The notes beneath the pieces are model-generated. The model worked only from the letters and a program-made list of their open reading frames with translations. It ran no database searches and had not been told where the DNA came from. Shown one piece after another: positions 9,349 to 17,680 of a stretch of DNA of 64,000 nt. Both the position numbers and the translations under genes were made by a program. Each line of letters starts with the position of its first letter. Positions within the stretch are counted from its first letter, which is position 1. Origin of the DNA: Ilyobacter_A sp963668015 (GTDB taxonomy: Bacteria; Fusobacteriota; Fusobacteriia; Fusobacteriales; Fusobacteriaceae); NCBI GenBank assembly GCA_963668015.2, contig CAXXCR010000008.1, forward strand, positions 1-64,000. Reading direction: 5' to 3'.

Positions 9349-9633
9349 ATGAGAAAATATGAAATGATGTACATCATTGATTCAGTGACAACTGAAGAGC
9401 AAAAAGCAGAAGTTATGGCTTATGTTGAAAACGCTTTAAAAGTTGCTGGAGTGCAAGAGTTAGTTACAGAAAAATGGGGTGACAGAAAGTTGGCTTATCC
9501 TATTAACAAAAAATCAACTGGATTTTATGTTTTAACAACTTTCCAAGCTGAAGGAACTAACTTAACTGAAGTTGAAACTAAGTTGAATATCAATGAAAAC
9601 ATGATGAGATATATCATCGTTAAACAAGACTAG
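9349..9633 (+). CDS. rpsF: 30S ribosomal protein S6
   Basis: S6 binds 16S rRNA together with S18 in the central platform of the 30S subunit. The 94-residue protein begins RKYEMMYIIDS and ends MMRYIIVKQD, the typical RNP-like S6 fold with WGDRKLAYPINK in the middle. It has no long acidic C-terminal tail. The start is ATG 9349, behind GGGAGGAGG; an in-frame upstream ATG at 9298 lies inside the leader hairpin and would add 17 residues not typical of S6. First gene of a three-gene operon with ssb and rpsR. Confidence 0.97.
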   Translation: MRKYEMMYIIDSVTTEEQKAEVMAYVENALKVAGVQELVTEKWGDRKLAYPINKKSTGFYVLTTFQAEGTNLTEVETKLNINENMMRYIIVKQD

Positions 9634-9667
9634 TTTTTGTTTTTATTTTAGGTAGGGTGTGATATTG

Positions 9668-10102
9668 ATGAATCTAGTAGTTTTAACCGGGAGACTTACT
9701 AGAGACCCGGAACTGAAATATGGTCAAAGTGGAAAAGCGTATTGTAGATTTTCTTTGGCTGTAGATAGAGCTTTTCAAAAAGGTGAAGCTGATTTTATCA
9801 ACTGTGTTGCTTTTGGCAAAACGGCTGAACTTATTGGTGAATATTTGAGAAAAGGTAGAAAAGCCGGAATAAATGGAAGACTTCAAATGAATAGATTCGA
9901 GATCAATGGAGAAAAAAGGACAACTTACGATGTTATGGTTGACCAAATAGAGTTCTTGGAATCTAGAAATGCTGTCTCAGATAATAATTTTGAAGCAAAA
10001 GGTTATTCGGATAGTGGACATTCTAGAAATCAGTCATCCATGGCAAACACACAAAGTAAGCCGGATGTAGATTTTGAAGATGATGATGAATTTCCTTTCT
10101 AA
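9668..10102 (+). CDS. ssb: Single-stranded DNA-binding protein
   Basis: SSB protects single-stranded DNA in replication and repair and recruits partner proteins by its tail. The 144-residue product has the OB-fold start MNLVVLTGRLTRDPELKY, AYCRFSLAVDR and DFINCVAFGKTAEL, then a polar linker (residues about 105-130) and the acidic C-terminal tip DDDEFPF used for protein contacts. The start is ATG 9668, behind GGTAGGGTG; a GTG at 9659 overlaps that ribosome site. The rpsF-ssb-rpsR order is common in bacteria. Confidence 0.97.
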   Translation: MNLVVLTGRLTRDPELKYGQSGKAYCRFSLAVDRAFQKGEADFINCVAFGKTAELIGEYLRKGRKAGINGRLQMNRFEINGEKRTTYDVMVDQIEFLESRNAVSDNNFEAKGYSDSGHSRNQSSMANTQSKPDVDFEDDDEFPF

Positions 10103-10121
10103 TTTTAGGAGGTGAATCGAG

Positions 10122-10346
10122 TTGGCTGAAGTAAGAAGAAGAAGAAGAAGATCTAAATTAAGAGTAAAAGCGGAAGAGATTGATTATAAAAACGTTGAGT
10201 TACTAAAAAGATTTATGTCTGATAAAGGGAAAATAAACCCTGCAAGAGTAACTGGAGCGACTGCTAAACTACAAAGAAAAATAACTAGGGCAATAAAAAG
10301 AGCTAGAAACATAGCTTTACTGCCTTATACAAATATCGAAAGATAA
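10122..10346 (+). CDS. rpsR: 30S ribosomal protein S18
   Basis: S18 partners S6 on the 30S platform. The 74-residue protein starts with a run of arginines (RRRRRRSKLRVK), followed by IDYKNVELLKRFMSDKGKI and ends RNIALLPYTN, all S18 hallmarks. The start is TTG behind AGGAGGTGA. It closes the operon and is followed within a few bases by an intrinsic terminator. Confidence 0.97.
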   Translation: MAEVRRRRRRSKLRVKAEEIDYKNVELLKRFMSDKGKINPARVTGATAKLQRKITRAIKRARNIALLPYTNIER

Positions 10347-10348
10347 TT

Positions 10349-10374
10349 AAAGAGCTCATGCGAGCTCTTTTTTG
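10349..10374 (+). terminator. Intrinsic terminator after rpsR
   Basis: Stem AAGAGCTC/GAGCTCTT with a four-base loop followed by TTTTTTG. Confidence 0.9.
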
Positions 10375-10462
10375 TTTGCAGGGTTTTACTAATTGTTGAT
10401 TTAATTTTTAATAAAAATCTTTACGTAAAGCTAATTATTGTGTAAAATTTTAATGTGATGAG

Positions 10463-10770
10463 TTGAATAATAGAAATAATTATACTGATTTATATTTTAA
10501 TTTAGTTGAAGCCAAGTTATTGCTTGCATTTAGAATATTGAACTTTTCTAGTCAAGAATGGCATAATGTACACGAGTACAAATAGGAAAACATGAGCTTC
10601 GAAGAGGATGAAGAAAAAACTTGAAATTTATACTATAAATTTAAAAGCTTGTCTTTTGAGGAAGTAAAAAATAATTTAATAAAAAATTAGTGACAAAATT
10701 TATGATGGAAAATAAATAGAGGAATTGATTAAAAAATTAGTATTTTTATATATGGTAAAATTTTAGATAT
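10463..10770 (+). pseudogene. Decayed reading frame, function unknown
   Basis: From TTG 10463 one frame reads through 76 codons with two in-frame stops (TAG 10583, TGA 10622) before TAG 10688. The pieces between the stops still look protein-like (NYTDLYFNLVEAKLLLAF, then SSQEWHNVHEYK, SFEEDEE, and YYKFKSLSFEEVKNNLIK). A shift by one base continues the pattern as KISDKIYDGK and, after one more stop, IEELIKKLV. I do not recognise the family. No ribosome site of normal strength precedes it. It sits in the 540-base gap between the rpsR terminator and pilB, which otherwise shows only a 12-bp palindrome at 10419-10430. A chance open stretch in AT-rich DNA is possible. Confidence 0.4.
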
Positions 10771-10886
10771 ATAATCCATTCTATACATAGAATTACTTTT
10801 ATAGAAAACAGGACTGTATAAATTTTTGATAGGTTGAAACTATTCATACTTATGAAGTTGCTGAATATTTTAGTGGAGGGATCTAA

Positions 10887-12609
10887 ATGGTAATAGTGAG
10901 AAAGCAAGCTAGTTTGGGTCAGAGGTTGCTACAGGAAGGTTTCATAACAAATGACCAGCTTGAGTTGGCGTTGAAAAGAACAACTTAATACCAATGAAAA
11001 ACTAGGTGAAATACTGGTCAAGCTGAATTTTTTAGACCCGAAGCAACTTTTGCCGATACTGGCGAAGCATATTGGAGTTGAGCATGTAGATATAGATATA
11101 GACAACATAAAAGAAGATTTATTGAGTTTGATACCTGAAGATGTCATGAGAAAGGATGCCGTTATTCCGGTATCTAAAATGGGAAACAAACTGAGCCTTG
11201 CCATGGCAAATCCTACAAATGTATTTCTTATAGATGAACTTCAGCTAAGGACTAAGTTTGTTATAAAACCAGTTTTGGCCCTCAAAGAAAATATATTGGA
11301 AATTTTGGAACAATATGAAAAAAGAAAGAGTGAGCAGTCTACAGAGGCCGTGGAAACTGCTTTAAAAGATCTGGACGTAATGGGGGATGAAGACATTGAG
11401 ATAGCCGAGAATGCTTTTGAGGATATAGAAAGCGGCCTGGGAACAGATAGTGCTCCTGTTGTAAGGGGTGTAAATGCTATAATAGGAAAGGCTATAAAAA
11501 TAGGTGCCAGTGATATACATATAGAACCATATGAAAAAGAGATAAGGGTGAGGTGCAGGGTAGACGGGGTTTTGGTAGAACTAAAAAAACTGCCTAGAAG
11601 TGTGCTTAATGCATTTATATCGCGTATAAAAATAATATCAGATCTGGATATAGCTGAAAAAAGGCTTCCTCAGGACGGAAGATTTAAAATAAAACTCGGT
11701 AGAAGGTTTGTAGATTTTCGGGTATCGACTATGCCAACCATATACGGAGAAAAGGTTGTTATGAGGATACTGGATAAGGGCAATGTAAATCTAGACTTGA
11801 AATACTTAGGGTTTACCGACAGTGATATGGAAATATTAGAAAAAGTATTTATGAGTCCATATGGAATGATACTGGTTACAGGTCCTACAGGTAGTGGTAA
11901 ATCGACAACTTTGTATGCTGCTTTGGACAAGTTGAACAAGAGTGATGTGAATATATCAACAGCGGAAGATCCTGTTGAATACGATATGTACGGTGTTAAC
12001 CAGGTACACTGCAGAAGTGAGATAGGGCTGGATTTTGCCACTGCTCTGAGAACGTTTTTGAGGCAGGATCCGGATATTATAATGGTGGGAGAGATAAGGG
12101 ACCAGGAAACGGCGGAGATATCTATAAAAGCCGCATTGACAGGACATTTGGTTCTTTCTACGCTGCATACAAATGATGCACCCAGTGCAGTTCAGAGGCT
12201 TATAAATATGGGTATAGAACCGTTTATGATATCGGCTTCTCTTTTGATGGTTCAGGCTCAAAGACTTGTTAGAAGGATCTGCCCTTACTGCAAGGAAAAG
12301 CACCACTACAGCAAGGATGTTTACCTGGCGCTTGGTTTGGACTATGAAAAATATGGAGAAGTTGACTTTTATAAGGGGGCGGGTTGTGAACATTGCAACG
12401 AATCCGGATATAAAGGGAGAACGGTTATATATGAAATAATGCGTGTAGATGACGAATTGAGGGATCTTATAGCAAAAGGAGCTAATACGCATACCATAAA
12501 AAATAAAGCCAGGGAGCTTGAAATGAAGACCTTAAGGGAGAATGGAATACAAAAGGCTATTGACGGGATAACCAGCTTGGATGAAATATTAAGAGTTACT
12601 ATGGAATAA
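10887..12609 (+). CDS. pilB: Type IV pilus / type II secretion assembly ATPase, frameshifted near 5' end
   Basis: This GspE/PilB-family hexameric ATPase powers pilin polymerisation at the inner membrane. ATG 10887, behind GGAGGG, opens an N-terminal MshEN-like segment (LGQRLLQEGFITNDQLELALK) that hits a stop at 10986. The remainder is open in the +1 frame, with an internal ATG at 11050 giving a 519-residue fragment. Dropping one A from the AAAA at 10974-10977 joins the two frames as LALKEQLNTNEKLGEILVKL, a normal PilB N terminus. The body shows Walker A GPTGSGKSTT, DIIMVGEIRD, the His box STLHTNDAPSAVQRL and a tetracysteine zinc motif (CPYC ... CEHC). The break is either a real mutation or a sequencing error; the ATPase core is intact. 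Confidence 0.9.
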
Positions 12610-12621
12610 TAGGAGGGCGCT

Positions 12622-13830
12622 ATGGCTAAGTATGTATACAGTGCACTTAATGTGAACGGGCAAAAAATTAATGGTGAAAAAACTGCAAAGGATTTAAATG
12701 AGCTGAAACGTTTTTTGAAAAGAGAAAAAATGGTCCTCATCAAAGCAAACAAAAAGGGTTTTTTTGAATCCTTTGACTTTTCCAAAGGTAAGAAAATAAA
12801 AGCAAAACAGATAACAATATTAACCAGACAGCTGGCAACAATGATAGGATCAGGGGTGCCGTTACTTAGGTCAATATCAATAATAGCTGGACAGGCTGAA
12901 AATGAAAGGTTAAGAGATATAGTTGACACGATAAAGTTTGACCTTACTTCAGGGATATCATTGTCGCAGTCTGTGAGCAAATTTCCAAAACAGTTTAACA
13001 ACTTGTTTACAAATATGGTCAAGGCTGGAGAGGCATCAGGGTCCCTAGACACTGTTTTGGATAGACTGGCCAATAGTATGGAGAAAGCTGAAGCGATAAA
13101 AGGCAAGGTTAAAAACGCAATGGTATACCCTATAGTGGTGCTCGTGATAGCATTTTCTATATTATTTTTACTGTTGACCTTCGTAATACCTCAGTTTGTA
13201 AAAATGTTTAACGATTCCGGGATACCTCTGCCTTTGATAACACGTATGGTAGTTGGTGCAAGTGACTGGATGGTTGCAAACTGGTGGCTGGTAATAATTG
13301 CAATAATCGGTGGAATATACGGATTTAAAAAATACAGGGGAACAGCAAAAGGAAAAAGAAGTTTGGATACTATTGCGTTGAAACTGCCACTTTTTGGAAA
13401 GCTTAACAGAAAGGTTGCAGTGGCAAAATTCACCAGAACTATGGCGACACTTTTAGACAGTGGGGTTCCTATACTCAGCGCATTTGATATAGTGGCAGAT
13501 ATAGTAGGAAATGATTTGATAAAAGACGCAGTGGTGAATGCAAAATCAAGTATAAAAGAGGGGAATACCATAGCCAGACCTCTGCATGAAAGCGAGCAGT
13601 TTCCTCTTATGGTCATAAATATGATAGAGATAGGGGAAGAGAGCGGTACTCTAGTTGAAATGCTGGAAAAAGTAGCTAACTACAACGAGAGAGAGGTAGA
13701 AGAGGAAATAAGCAATATGCTTGCTGCAATGGAGCCGCTTGTAATCTTGATAATGGCTATAATGGTTGGAACAATAGTTATAGCATTATTCCTTCCAATG
13801 TTTAGTTTGAGTGATGTAGTTGTGGATTAA
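12622..13830 (+). CDS. pilC: Pilus assembly inner-membrane platform protein
   Basis: PilC/GspF is the polytopic platform protein that works with the assembly ATPase. The 402-residue protein has two copies of the T2SSF domain (about residues 70-190 and 270-395). Each has the helical pattern ending GEASGSLDTVLDRLA or GEESGTLVEMLEKVA, and there are three membrane segments (around 170-195, 225-245 and 375-400). It lies 12 bases after pilB with an AGGAGGG site and ends shortly before a strong terminator. PilC rather than GspF is chosen because of the pilM-N-O-Q genes downstream. Confidence 0.93.
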   Translation: MAKYVYSALNVNGQKINGEKTAKDLNELKRFLKREKMVLIKANKKGFFESFDFSKGKKIKAKQITILTRQLATMIGSGVPLLRSISIIAGQAENERLRDIVDTIKFDLTSGISLSQSVSKFPKQFNNLFTNMVKAGEASGSLDTVLDRLANSMEKAEAIKGKVKNAMVYPIVVLVIAFSILFLLLTFVIPQFVKMFNDSGIPLPLITRMVVGASDWMVANWWLVIIAIIGGIYGFKKYRGTAKGKRSLDTIALKLPLFGKLNRKVAVAKFTRTMATLLDSGVPILSAFDIVADIVGNDLIKDAVVNAKSSIKEGNTIARPLHESEQFPLMVINMIEIGEESGTLVEMLEKVANYNEREVEEEISNMLAAMEPLVILIMAIMVGTIVIALFLPMFSLSDVVVD

Positions 13831-13844
13831 AATATAACTCGATG

Positions 13845-13873
13845 AAAAAGCTTGTTTTTTACAAGCTTTTTTA
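13845..13873 (+). terminator. Intrinsic terminator after pilC
   Basis: Stem AAAAAGCTTGT/ACAAGCTTTTT with a T-rich loop and a following T run (TTTTTTATTTG). Confidence 0.9.
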
Positions 13874-13945
13874 TTTGTTCTTAAATATTTGTAATTTGCC
13901 AGTTTTTTATAGTAAACTATGATTGGAGTTTTATTTTTAAGAAGA

Positions 13946-14228
13946 TATTGATTTTCTTGCAATAACATAAAAACTTTTTTGGTCACGAATCGCACTAATA
14001 GACACGAATAGAAAGTCAAAAAATTGGTCACAGAGTTGCACGGAGGAAAAGAGTGAGCTTCACAGAGGCTTACTAAAAATCTTTAATTTTCAAGGTTTTG
14101 AATTATTCGAGAGATTCGTGTAATTCGTGACAAGGAACAAATCTTTTGGCTTAAGGATTTCTCTGTGAAACTTATGTTTTAAGTCTCCGTGAAACTCTGT
14201 GTCCAAAAAGCTTGTCAGAAATTTAGTA
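13946..14228 (+). repeat. Family B dispersed repeat, copy 1 (MITE-like)
   Basis: The element begins TATTGATTTTCTTG and ends GAAATTTAGTA, an imperfect terminal inverted repeat bounded by TA. Inside are two inverted pairs. GTCACGAATcgCACtAAT (13981-13999) matches the complement of 14113-14132, and GGtCACAGAGTTgCACGGAG (14026-14046) matches the complement of 14185-14204. The order a-b-a'-b' is crossed rather than nested. Other copies lie at 28370, 30736 and, inverted, at 51490, with a fragment near 16681. No coding capacity. It fills most of the 454-base gap between pilC and the ABC ATPase gene. Confidence 0.8.
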
Positions 14229-14284
14229 ATTTGTTGAGGAGAAAAATTAAAATAAATCAAACACTGTATTTGGAGGTAGAGAAT

Positions 14285-15202
14285 ATGGATACTATAATCG
14301 AGGTAAAAAACCTCGAAGTCGTATACAAGGAAAAGGATATATTCAAAAGACTGAAACATGGTAAGAAAAAATTTGGAATAAGTGATGTAAGTTTTAGTGT
14401 AAAAAGAGGAGAGATATTCTCAATAATAGGATTAAACGGTGCAGGGAAAACCAGCACTATGAAGTGTATACTGGGCTTGATAAAGCCGGATAAAGGCACA
14501 GTCAGGATATTTGGAAAGAATAAGCTTGCTACAAGAGATTTTGAAAGGATAGGATACCTTCCTGAAATCTCATATTATCCGAAAAATATGAGGCTTTGGG
14601 ACCTTATGAAATACTACTGTGAACTTTATAATATTCCAAGAAAAGAGCAGGAGTTGAAGATAGAGGGGATACTCAGAGACCTGAAAATTTACCACAGGAG
14701 GAAAGACAGGCTGGAGGCATTCTCAAAAGGGATGTTGCAAAAAGTCGGTCTGGCTCAGGCTGTAATAAACGAACCGGAAATACTGTTTTTGGATGAACCT
14801 ATGTCGGGTCTGGACCCGCTTGCGAGACAGAATGTCATAGAGATGATAAATGACTTGAAAGAAAAAGGGTGCACGGTGTTTTTCAATACGCATATATTGA
14901 ACGATGTCGCAAATATAGGGGATAAAATAGCCATAGTGCACGAGGGAAAACTAAAAGAGGTAATAGACATGGACAAGGTCAGGGACAAAAGCGAGTATTT
15001 CATAAAAATCGGAAGTCGTTGTGAAGGGGCCATAGAAGAGGAAGGGGAATACTATATAGGAGTTCTGAAGGAAAATTTGAACCAAAGACTGGAAGAACTT
15101 ATAGTCAACGGCATAGAGATACTTGGTATAGAAAAAAATGAGTTCTCTCTCAAGGAGCATTTCATAAAAAGCATAGGAAGGGGAGGGGTTAATTTTGAAT
15201 AA
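14285..15202 (+). CDS. ABC transporter ATPase of the pilus locus (PilH-like by position)
   Basis: The 305-residue ATPase has Walker A GLNGAGKTSTMK (about residues 49-60), a divergent signature AFSKGMLQKVGLAQA, Walker B ILFLDEPMSGLDP and a switch histidine in FNTHILNDV. This is the class that drives ABC-2 type exporters or membrane-complex proteins. The start is ATG 14285, behind GGAGGT; an upstream in-frame extension to 14189 runs into repeat B1. The next two genes encode a matching permease and a TPR-like membrane protein. In Myxococcus xanthus, pilG-pilH-pilI (TPR, ATPase, permease) occupy the same part of the pil cluster and are needed for pili. The function here is inferred from that synteny. 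Confidence 0.8.
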   Translation: MDTIIEVKNLEVVYKEKDIFKRLKHGKKKFGISDVSFSVKRGEIFSIIGLNGAGKTSTMKCILGLIKPDKGTVRIFGKNKLATRDFERIGYLPEISYYPKNMRLWDLMKYYCELYNIPRKEQELKIEGILRDLKIYHRRKDRLEAFSKGMLQKVGLAQAVINEPEILFLDEPMSGLDPLARQNVIEMINDLKEKGCTVFFNTHILNDVANIGDKIAIVHEGKLKEVIDMDKVRDKSEYFIKIGSRCEGAIEEEGEYYIGVLKENLNQRLEELIVNGIEILGIEKNEFSLKEHFIKSIGRGGVNFE

Positions 15203-15950
15203 GGTTTTAACTATCGCAAAATACACCCTAAAAGAAAATATATCAAATAAGGTATTTAACGGGGTGGTTATGTTTGGTGCTGTGTTGATATTTTTTACAA
15301 TGCTTTTGGACGAGATAGCCCTGTATGAGGGGGCAAAAGTCATACGTGACAGCGGGCTTTTTTTGATAGAATTTTTTGTACTGATGATAGCCGCCTACAC
15401 ATCTTCTACCCATATAATAAGGGAGCAAAAGGAAAAATCTATATATCTTGTGTTGACTAAGGCTGTGAGCAAGCCAGTTTACCTCACAGGAACGGCACTT
15501 GGTCTAATGCTGGGTGTTTTGTTTAATATTATAATAATGGGTGTTCTACTTGGAGGAGCGTTAATTTTAAAAGGTTCTGTATTGGATATGGAATTTGTAA
15601 ACTCGCTTTTATTTATAGGATATAAACTGTGTATATTGGTGAGTATCGGGGTGTTTTTTTCAGTTATATCGGAGTCGTTTATAAGCTCTATTATATTCAC
15701 TATATCCAGCTATGCAATGGGGCATGCAGCAGCTGAACTGAAAATGATAGCTGGAAAACTTACAGGTGGTGTTTACAGCTACATAATAGATTTTTTGTAT
15801 GCGGTTCTGCCGAAGTTCCACCTTTTAAATTATAAGGACCACCTAAAAGATATACAGGCAGACAGCCTGGATATGCTTTTGTATGTTATCAGCTACACTG
15901 TTTGCGTGATATTTTTATCTAACCTTATTTTCAGCAAAAAGAGGTTGTAG
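15195..15950 (+). CDS. ABC-2 type permease of the pilus locus (PilI-like by position)
   Basis: This 251-residue, very hydrophobic protein has about six membrane spans (first about residues 22-40, last about 225-243). The cytosolic loop STHIIREQKEKSIYLVLTKAVSK resembles ABC-2 permeases, where this element couples to the ATPase. The TTG start overlaps the ATPase gene by eight bases behind GGAGGGG, so the two are translationally coupled and almost certainly form one complex. The transported substrate cannot be read from the sequence. Its place between pilC and the pilin genes suggests a role in pilus assembly, as for Myxococcus PilI. Confidence 0.75.
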   Translation: MNKVLTIAKYTLKENISNKVFNGVVMFGAVLIFFTMLLDEIALYEGAKVIRDSGLFLIEFFVLMIAAYTSSTHIIREQKEKSIYLVLTKAVSKPVYLTGTALGLMLGVLFNIIIMGVLLGGALILKGSVLDMEFVNSLLFIGYKLCILVSIGVFFSVISESFISSIIFTISSYAMGHAAAELKMIAGKLTGGVYSYIIDFLYAVLPKFHLLNYKDHLKDIQADSLDMLLYVISYTVCVIFLSNLIFSKKRL

Positions 15951-15953
15951 GCT

Positions 15954-16637
15954 ATGTTTAAAAAAATTGTAATTATATTGCTGGTATTATTTTCATTTGG
16001 ATTTTTAGCTTTAAAATCAAAAAAACTAGAAAAGCTTGACCGGATTTTATTGGAGCAGAACTATAGAGGAGAAGAAGGGAAGAACCAGAATACCCTTGTG
16101 TCTAGGATTTTCGGGATGAAGAAATTTTCCAGTTCTCTCTTATGGGTTAGGCAGGTTGTGGATATTGGCGGACTTCTGGGGGATATGGACAAGGAGAAAG
16201 CAGCAGACAGGATACTGGAAAACTCGGAGCAGATTTCCTACCTTGACCCTTATTTTGAGAGCAACTACTACCTGTCAGGAAGCGTGCTGGCATTTATAAA
16301 GTCCTACAGGAAGTATGACTATGCTATGGAGATACTGGGGCGCGGATTGGAGTACAACCCAGAGAGCACCTCGATTAAGAAGTATATGGCCGGTGTAGCG
16401 GCGGCTTCAAAGGGGGATGTAGAGGAGATACTTAGGGTTTTTGTGGAGATCATAGAAGAAAACAGGGATGACCTTTTGATAAACACAGTGGCATTTATAT
16501 ATGAGAAGAAGTATGAAAGCAGCGGGGACACAGCTTTCCTGAAAGAGGCAGTGCGTTACTGGGGGATGCTCTTGGAGTCCAAGGATGAACATTACAGAAA
16601 AAGAGCAGAGGAGAAGCTTGCAAAGTATATGAGGTGA
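15954..16637 (+). CDS. Membrane-anchored TPR-like protein of the pilus locus (PilG-like by position)
   Basis: This 227-residue protein has one N-terminal membrane segment (residues about 5-20) and a helical rest. Helix pairs such as DPYFESNYYLSGSVLAF, YAMEILGRGLEYNPES and FLKEAVRYWGMLLESKDEHYRKRAEEKL look like degenerate tetratricopeptide repeats. It starts three bases after the permease stop, so it belongs to the same operon. The ATPase-permease-TPR trio mirrors the content, though not the exact order, of pilG-pilH-pilI in Myxococcus. I do not recognise a closer family. Confidence 0.6.
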   Translation: MFKKIVIILLVLFSFGFLALKSKKLEKLDRILLEQNYRGEEGKNQNTLVSRIFGMKKFSSSLLWVRQVVDIGGLLGDMDKEKAADRILENSEQISYLDPYFESNYYLSGSVLAFIKSYRKYDYAMEILGRGLEYNPESTSIKKYMAGVAAASKGDVEEILRVFVEIIEENRDDLLINTVAFIYEKKYESSGDTAFLKEAVRYWGMLLESKDEHYRKRAEEKLAKYMR

Positions 16638-16669
16638 TATTTGCTTTAGTTATAAATCATAAGGATAAA

Positions 16670-16762
16670 AAATCGTAACACCTTTTTTGGTCACGAATCG
16701 CACGAATGGACACAAATATAAAATCAAAATCTTGATCACAGATTGACACAGAGAGGATTCAG
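16670..16762 (+). repeat. Family B repeat fragment
   Basis: Matches the left part of family B (CTTTTTTGGTCACGAATCGC then a CACAGA block) but stops at about 16762. The right half is missing, and a complete family A element begins 49 bases later, so the copy may have been broken by later rearrangement. Confidence 0.65.
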
Positions 16763-16810
16763 ATAAGCTTAAGGTTCTTAAACTTTAAAAAGTTTTTGAG
16801 AATGGTAAAA

Positions 16811-17228
16811 AATATTGAATTTATTGAAACCTGTTACTTTTTCTTGATAAAAAGTAACCAAAAATCAAGGCCTGTGAAAAATCAGCTAAAAGCTTTCGAA
16901 AATCTAAGAAAAATTTTAAAACTTGGCGAAAAGCACGCCTTCGGACACTAAAATTTTTCTAAAGATTTTTTCTCGATCTTTCTTAACGCTGATTATTTCA
17001 ATGGCCAAAAAACCTAGAAATAATAACGTGCAAAGCATTTGAACTTAAACCCGTTTAAAAAATTGCGTTAATAAATCATCTTCTGAAATCCACTTTCATT
17101 GAAATAAAGAGATTTATCGATAATATTTCAATAGAAAGTTAGTTTAGAAGTGGTTTTAGGAATTTTTTATGGGTGTCTTTTCTTTGGTACTTTCTTTGGA
17201 CAAGCAAAGAAAGTGCAGAAATTCAGTA
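16811..17228 (+). repeat. Family A dispersed repeat, copy 1 (MITE-like)
   Basis: A 418-base element that is nearly identical to 26200-26617 (a handful of differences by eye). The ends TATTGAATTT and AAATTCAGTA are inverted. Just inside each end is a hairpin: GTTACTTTTT/AAAAAGTAAC on the left and GTACTTTCTTTG/CAAAGAAAGT on the right. Together the two ends form an imperfect inverted repeat of about 50 bases. No open frame is conserved. An inverted, more diverged copy lies at 58015-58500. Confidence 0.85.
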
Positions 17229-17404
17229 ATTTATTCCACGAGTTAAATGGGTGATTTGAATTAAATTGTCGATAAAAGTTACCCAGGCTTAATGAAAGAG
17301 GTCAAAATCCCTTCCGTAGATACCATCTTCTTAAACTTTTTAAAATTGAAACAATTACAAACTTTTAATCGTTTCAACGAGTTAGTCGGGCGTTAACACT
17401 GGAA

Positions 17405-17427
17405 TATACCATTGATTTAATGGTATA
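17405..17427. repeat. Inverted repeat TATACCATT/AATGGTATA
   Basis: Two 9-base arms around a GATTT spacer in the long pilin upstream region. No T run follows; it could be an operator-like site, but no bound protein can be named. Confidence 0.45.
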
Positions 17428-17648
17428 CTTAGTTTATGGTTTGTGTCGGGTTTTAAACAGACAATACCAGGAATTTTTATTATATCTTTGAAGAAAAATT
17501 TTATAGAAAAAACAAGCAGCTTTATTTTGTAAAAAATCTGAAATAAGTTTTTTAAGAAATTATTGCTTCTAAGTTGTTGAATCGAGTAAGGTCAAGTCTT
17601 TTATATGCCTGCATTTATACTATGCACAGCTATTTGAGGATAAAAATA

Positions 17649-17680
17649 GTTTAATTTTAAATTTCTATTTAAAATTAAAC
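17649..17680. repeat. Perfect 14-bp-arm inverted repeat upstream of pilin gene
   Basis: Arms GTTTAATTTTAAAT and ATTTAAAATTAAAC around TTCT, all but the outer pairs A/T. It lies about 165 bases before the pilin. It is either a regulatory site or an AT-rich hairpin in the pilin leader. The rest of 17229-17800 shows no gene; a TATAAT at 17779-17784 has no partner -35, and the stem TTTACC/GGTAAA (17759-17774) lies just before the ribosome site. Confidence 0.5.

Noticed and set aside
13786..14359. Frames across family B copy 1, including the upstream extension of the ABC ATPase gene
   Set aside because: They run through repeat sequence that is not kept in frame in other copies; ATG 14285 with GGAGGT is the better start.
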